Of a stretch of 64,000 nucleotides of DNA, positions 61,381 through 64,000 are shown piece after piece. The stretch is taken from NCBI GenBank assembly GCA_023954855.1, contig JAGSGY010000003.1, positions 62,001 through 126,000 of the forward strand, in the 5' to 3' direction. The position numbers were made by a program, and so were the translations under genes. The notes beneath the pieces are model-generated. The model did no database searches. It had not been told where the DNA came from and saw only the letters and a program-made list of their open reading frames with translations. The stretch is from Pseudomonadota bacterium. GTDB taxonomy: Bacteria > Myxococcota_A > UBA796 > GCA-2862545. Position 1 is the first letter of the stretch. Each line of letters opens with the position of its first letter.

Positions 61381-62393
61381 GCCGATCTCCGCAGCGCAAC
61401 GTGGGTGCCACCAGTCCAGAGCACAAGCAGCAGAGGAAGCATGGCCATGGCAGCAGCTGTGGCCGAGGCCCCAAAGCCCGGCCACCCCAGACCGAGAGCC
61501 CCAAGACCCAGGACTGCCGTTCCAGCCATCTGGACGCGAACCGCGCCCCGGGCCTGGTAGGCCAACAGGCAGGCTCCCAGCACTGGCGGGAGTAGCAGTG
61601 TGAGGGTCCAGAACAGCGCCATATTCGGGGCGAGAGGACTGCAGAGCCATAAGTAGACAGCGAGTAGGCCGAAGACCCCAGACCAGGTCGGGAGTTCTTC
61701 GCGGTCGCCCCAGCCCGTGGCGACCACGATCGCGAGGAGAGCGGGGAGGGGAGTGGTCGCAAGATCGCCAACCTCGAACTGCTGTGCCCAGGCCGTCACC
61801 CCCATCGCGAACAGGAGTGTCCCGAGACCGACTGTCACCCAAGGTCCTCGTCGCCAGCCGGGAATGGCCGGTCGACCCTCGGCCCAACCGCCAAAGCCAG
61901 CCGAACCGAGCAGAAAGCCCGTGCCGACCGAGAGCGCGAGCCACTGCTGCCAGGTGGTCCAAACCGGATCCAGCAGGGTCCACGGAGTCGGGTTCCCCTG
62001 GGTGATCGCGGCGATGGCGGCAATCGTCGCGACGGGAAGGGCGATGCCAGCGCGCACCTGAGACACGGCGACCCCCAAGCAAAGCAAGCCCGCTCCGAGA
62101 AGGGTGCCCGTGGTCGTGTGGGGCATGACCTGTGCCATCGCTCCTGCTGTGACCAAGGAGAGACAGAGCCGGCCAGACATTCGGAGGGCGCTGACCGCCG
62201 AACTCGACTCCTTTGCCAGTCCCCACAGGCGCGCCGATAGGGGGGCGGCCACAAGCACCGCCGTCATCGTAGCGACAACCACAGGGGCGAGGCCACCTTG
62301 GGCTAGTTGTTCAGGCCCCCACACCACAGCTGCCGCTGCTGCGGGACCGGCCGCCTTCAGTGCAGTCCGGTGGGGTCGGTCAGATCGCGCCAA
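61377..62393 (-). CDS. Polytopic inner-membrane protein, function unknown
   Basis: TTG 62393 is supported by AGGAG 5 bp upstream on the minus strand. The 338-residue protein is Ala/Leu/Gly-rich with roughly nine hydrophobic segments, starting with a short basic N-terminus (ARSDRPHRTALKAAGPA). No characteristic motif was recognised; transporter or complex subunit both possible. It overlaps the next gene by 4 bp. The 57-bp gap to the MBL-like gene upstream may hold its promoter. Confidence 0.75.
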   Translation of the reverse strand: MARSDRPHRTALKAAGPAAAAAVVWGPEQLAQGGLAPVVVATMTAVLVAAPLSARLWGLAKESSSAVSALRMSGRLCLSLVTAGAMAQVMPHTTTGTLLGAGLLCLGVAVSQVRAGIALPVATIAAIAAITQGNPTPWTLLDPVWTTWQQWLALSVGTGFLLGSAGFGGWAEGRPAIPGWRRGPWVTVGLGTLLFAMGVTAWAQQFEVGDLATTPLPALLAIVVATGWGDREELPTWSGVFGLLAVYLWLCSPLAPNMALFWTLTLLLPPVLGACLLAYQARGAVRVQMAGTAVLGLGALGLGWPGFGASATAAAMAMLPLLLVLWTGGTHVALRRSA

Positions 62394-62450
62394 GCAAACT
62401 CCTGTCGGCCCTTGGTATCGCGCGCACGCCTGCTGTCCCGCCTCGGATTG

Positions 62451-63152
62451 TCACAGACGATCTGCAGCCGCTCGCAGCCGACCGCCGGGGTCATCCACCA
62501 CCGGTGAACCATGCGCTGGAATGACCGCGCGCAAGCCGTCGCGGTCGGCCTCTGCGCGTAGCCAGCTTGCGAGTTCGGAGGCTGAACTCAACATGCCCAT
62601 CCGACCGATGCGCGTCATTCCAAAGAAGCCAGAACTACCGATCAGCTCGACAAGCCAGCCCCCGAAGCCCGGCAGCCGGCCCTCGATGTTGAAGAGCAGG
62701 TCACAGACCACAAGCACGTGCCCATCTCCAGACGGAACCCGCAGCGCCAGTTCTGCCGGCTTGGTTCCATGGGGCTGCTCGAACCCCACGCCGAGGCTCT
62801 TCAGTCCATCCTCGCTGTGTGCGTGCACCTTTACGAGCTTCTCGACCCGCTCACGAGCGAAGCTGGGCGCAAGGACTTGGGCGGTGGGGAACCGCTCGGC
62901 AAACACTGCGGCATCGAGTCGATGCAGACCGCTCGGCACGACAATGTGCGTGATCGGCCCCATAGCGAGAAGCTCTGCGAGCACGTCCTCGCCCACCGCG
63001 ACCGGGGAGTGCAGCCACACGCCGCCGTCGTGCCTCACGACGACCATGTTCCGAGGCAGGGGGCCGCGCGGGAGTGTGCCGCGAATCACCCAAACGTCTT
63101 CCGCGACCCGCGTCAACGGCCCGTGGGGAAGTACATGCTCGGCGTAGGTCAT
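62451..63152 (-). CDS. MBL-fold-like (DUF4336-type) protein
   Basis: ATG 63152 (MTYAEHVLPHGPLTRV) is chosen, with TGGAG ~7 bp before it; GTG 63164 is an alternative. The ~233-residue protein has the layout of metallo-beta-lactamase-fold proteins (WVIRGTLPRGPLPRNMVVV, HSPVAVGEDVLAEL, GPITHIVVPSGLHRLDAA, AVIPAHGSPVV). The canonical HxHxDH metal motif is replaced by SGLHRLDAA, so hydrolase activity is doubtful; this is common in the DUF4336-like branch. It diverges from the MarR regulator gene, which probably controls it. Confidence 0.75.
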   Translation of the reverse strand: MTYAEHVLPHGPLTRVAEDVWVIRGTLPRGPLPRNMVVVRHDGGVWLHSPVAVGEDVLAELLAMGPITHIVVPSGLHRLDAAVFAERFPTAQVLAPSFARERVEKLVKVHAHSEDGLKSLGVGFEQPHGTKPAELALRVPSGDGHVLVVCDLLFNIEGRLPGFGGWLVELIGSSGFFGMTRIGRMGMLSSASELASWLRAEADRDGLRAVIPAHGSPVVDDPGGRLRAAADRL

Positions 63153-63184
63153 CAGAGTCTCCACATGTGGGCACCCGGGTTGCG

Positions 63185-63213
63185 TTGTTATGTAACTAGG
63201 TTGCGCTTATAGT
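63185..63213 (+). promoter_or_regulatory. Leaderless promoter of marR, with embedded palindromic operator
   Basis: TTGTTA (63185-63190) and TATAGT (63208-63213) are separated by exactly 17 bp. The predicted start point (63219-63220) coincides with ATG 63219, so the mRNA is probably leaderless; no Shine-Dalgarno is present. The -35 and spacer contain the palindrome GTTATGTAAC (63187-63196), flanked by two GGTTGCG direct repeats (63178-63184 and 63199-63205). This layout suits autorepression by MarR. Confidence 0.6.
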
Positions 63214-63218
63214 CACTC

Positions 63219-63677
63219 ATGGATGACGAATTCTACGAACGACTGGAGTCTGCGAAGCGGAACTCCACTGGGCAGCTGCTCCTTCGCTGTGCACGCCTGT
63301 TCAACCAACGTGCGCTGGAACGGGTTCGAACCGAGACAGGCGTTCGCGTTCGACCCGCACACACTGCACTCCTTCCTCACATCGACCTCGAGGGCACCCG
63401 GCTCACTACCCTGGCCGGACGCGTGGGTGTCAGTCGGCAGGCGGTTGCCAAACAAGTGCGCGAGCTTGAGCGGCACGGCCTTCTCGAACGCATGCCGGAT
63501 TCCGATGACGGAAGGGCTAACCTCGTCTGCTTCTCGGAGAGCGGCCGCGAAATGCTTCTCGAAGGCCTTCAAGTTCTCGGGCGGGTCGAGGGTGAGGTCG
63601 CGAATGAGCTTGGCCCGGCGCGCATGCAGCTTCTGAGGCGTACCTTGGCGGACATGGTCCGCTTCCTCGAGGACTGA
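63219..63677 (+). CDS. MarR family transcriptional regulator
   Basis: A 152-residue regulator. A winged-helix DNA-binding domain spans ~50-120, with LTTLAGRVGVSRQAVAKQVRELERHGLLER as the recognition part (recognition helix RQAVAKQVREL) and the wing MPDSDDGRANLVCF. The flanking helices form the dimer interface (LLLRCARLFNQRALERVR). It is transcribed divergently from the MBL-like gene, whose regulator it probably is; the ligand is unknown. A bidirectional-looking terminator follows. Confidence 0.92.
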   Translation: MDDEFYERLESAKRNSTGQLLLRCARLFNQRALERVRTETGVRVRPAHTALLPHIDLEGTRLTTLAGRVGVSRQAVAKQVRELERHGLLERMPDSDDGRANLVCFSESGREMLLEGLQVLGRVEGEVANELGPARMQLLRRTLADMVRFLED

Positions 63678-63689
63678 TCCAAAGAAAAA

Positions 63690-63713
63690 GGGCCACCCCA
63701 ATCGGAGTGGCCC
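63690..63713 (-). terminator. Rho-independent terminator of minE
   Basis: On the minus strand GGGCCAC and GTGGCCC (63713-63707 and 63696-63690) form a stem followed by TTTTTCTTT. It lies 21 bp after the minE stop and ~13 bp after the marR stop, so it may serve both. Confidence 0.82.
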
Positions 63714-63733
63714 TCGATCCCAAACGGGTCGGT

Positions 63734-63988
63734 CTAGCTGGCGCGTGCCGTGACGCGCTTGACCGGAATCGAGCTGACCAAGGCGATGTGTCCGTCCTCG
63801 CGGTTGAGGCTGAACTCCATCGAGTCACTGTCGATCTCGACGTAGCGCGAAATCACGTCCATGATTTCGTTCTTCATCGTCTCCAGTTGTGCTGGGGTCA
63901 GATCCACTTGGTCGTGAATGAGGAGGAACTTGAGGCGCTGCTTCGCGTCGTCCTTCGAGCCAGCGGCTTTGCCGAAGAAACGCTCCAC
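63734..63988 (-). CDS. minE: Cell division topological specificity factor MinE
   Basis: An 84-residue MinE. The N-terminal MERFFGKAAG resembles the membrane-targeting helix. The anti-MinCD segment is RLKFLLIHDQVDLTPAQL, followed by MKNEIMDVISRYVEID and a short beta-rich C-terminal domain ending in VTARAS. MinE oscillates with MinD and restricts MinC to the poles. GTG 63988 is used, but the frame remains open to the right edge, so the start may lie slightly outside. minD and minC are expected upstream. Confidence 0.93.
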   Translation of the reverse strand: MERFFGKAAGSKDDAKQRLKFLLIHDQVDLTPAQLETMKNEIMDVISRYVEIDSDSMEFSLNREDGHIALVSSIPVKRVTARAS

Positions 63989-64000
63989 AGTGGGGCCGAA

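Overview
The window is chromosomal DNA from a G+C-rich Gram-negative bacterium. Coding frames have strong G/C third-position bias, GTG and TTG starts are common, and genes are tightly packed with many 1-4 bp ATGA/GTGA overlaps. Eukaryote-like Ser/Thr kinases with membrane anchors, PP2C phosphatases fused to cyclic-nucleotide-binding-like domains, a PEGA-like protein, GAF proteins and many lipoproteins (some with Thr/Asp-rich tails after the lipobox) point to a myxobacterium-like lineage (Myxococcota or relatives). That taxonomic call is inference. I see no insertion sequence, prophage, CRISPR array or rRNA.

Layout. 1-3.8 kb: 3' end of guaA, then a leftward operon (class II aldolase, phosphopantetheinyl transferase, a tail-anchored unknown, a TPR protein with a degenerate metalloprotease-like tail). 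3.8-15.4 kb: rightward run of topoisomerase III with a Lys-rich tail, a 1020-aa aspartoacylase-like fusion, two paralogous GAF proteins, a solitary N6-adenine DNA methyltransferase, a TrmN6-like methyltransferase and a PP2C phosphatase. 15.4-24.2 kb: leftward genes for a second PP2C, a pentaheme cytochrome c, a lytic transglycosylase, and a lipoprotein/Ser-Thr kinase/PEGA-like operon. 24.2-29.8 kb: Rieske protein, a hybrid histidine kinase whose catalytic residues all look lost, rpmB, a 55-aa conserved protein, a DUF2520-type protein, an enoyl-CoA hydratase and a biotin-carboxylase homologue that lacks its catalytic motifs. 29.9-34.6 kb: RNA and translation genes rbfA-truB-rpsO-pnp and a TerB-like protein. 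34.7-45.3 kb: a PNGase F-like lipoprotein, dut, an EEP-fold lipoprotein, ffh, purMN and several envelope proteins. 45.4-58.5 kb: HEAT protein, valS-nadC-birA, lgt, a three-gene biotin-dependent acyl-CoA carboxylase followed by a TPR/TM protein and a Ser/Thr kinase, and tRNA-Leu(CAA) with a tandemly duplicated 3' flank. 58.7-64 kb: ATP:cob(I)alamin adenosyltransferase, a phosphoesterase/membrane-protein operon, an MBL-like protein divergent from a leaderless marR gene, and minE.

How the genes work together. birA (biotin ligase) lies beside accC/carboxyltransferase/BCCP, its likely substrate system. nadC and purMN supply NAD and purines. rbfA, truB, rpsO and pnp form a conserved translation/RNA-decay block. 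lgt is consistent with the many lipoproteins. A recurring feature is homologues of enzymes whose active-site residues are missing (metalloprotease-like domain, histidine kinase/receiver, biotin carboxylase, one lipoyl-like domain). No classical defence or mobile island is evident. The best candidates for undescribed biology are the aspartoacylase-fusion/GAF/GAF/methyltransferase cluster and the pseudoenzymes.
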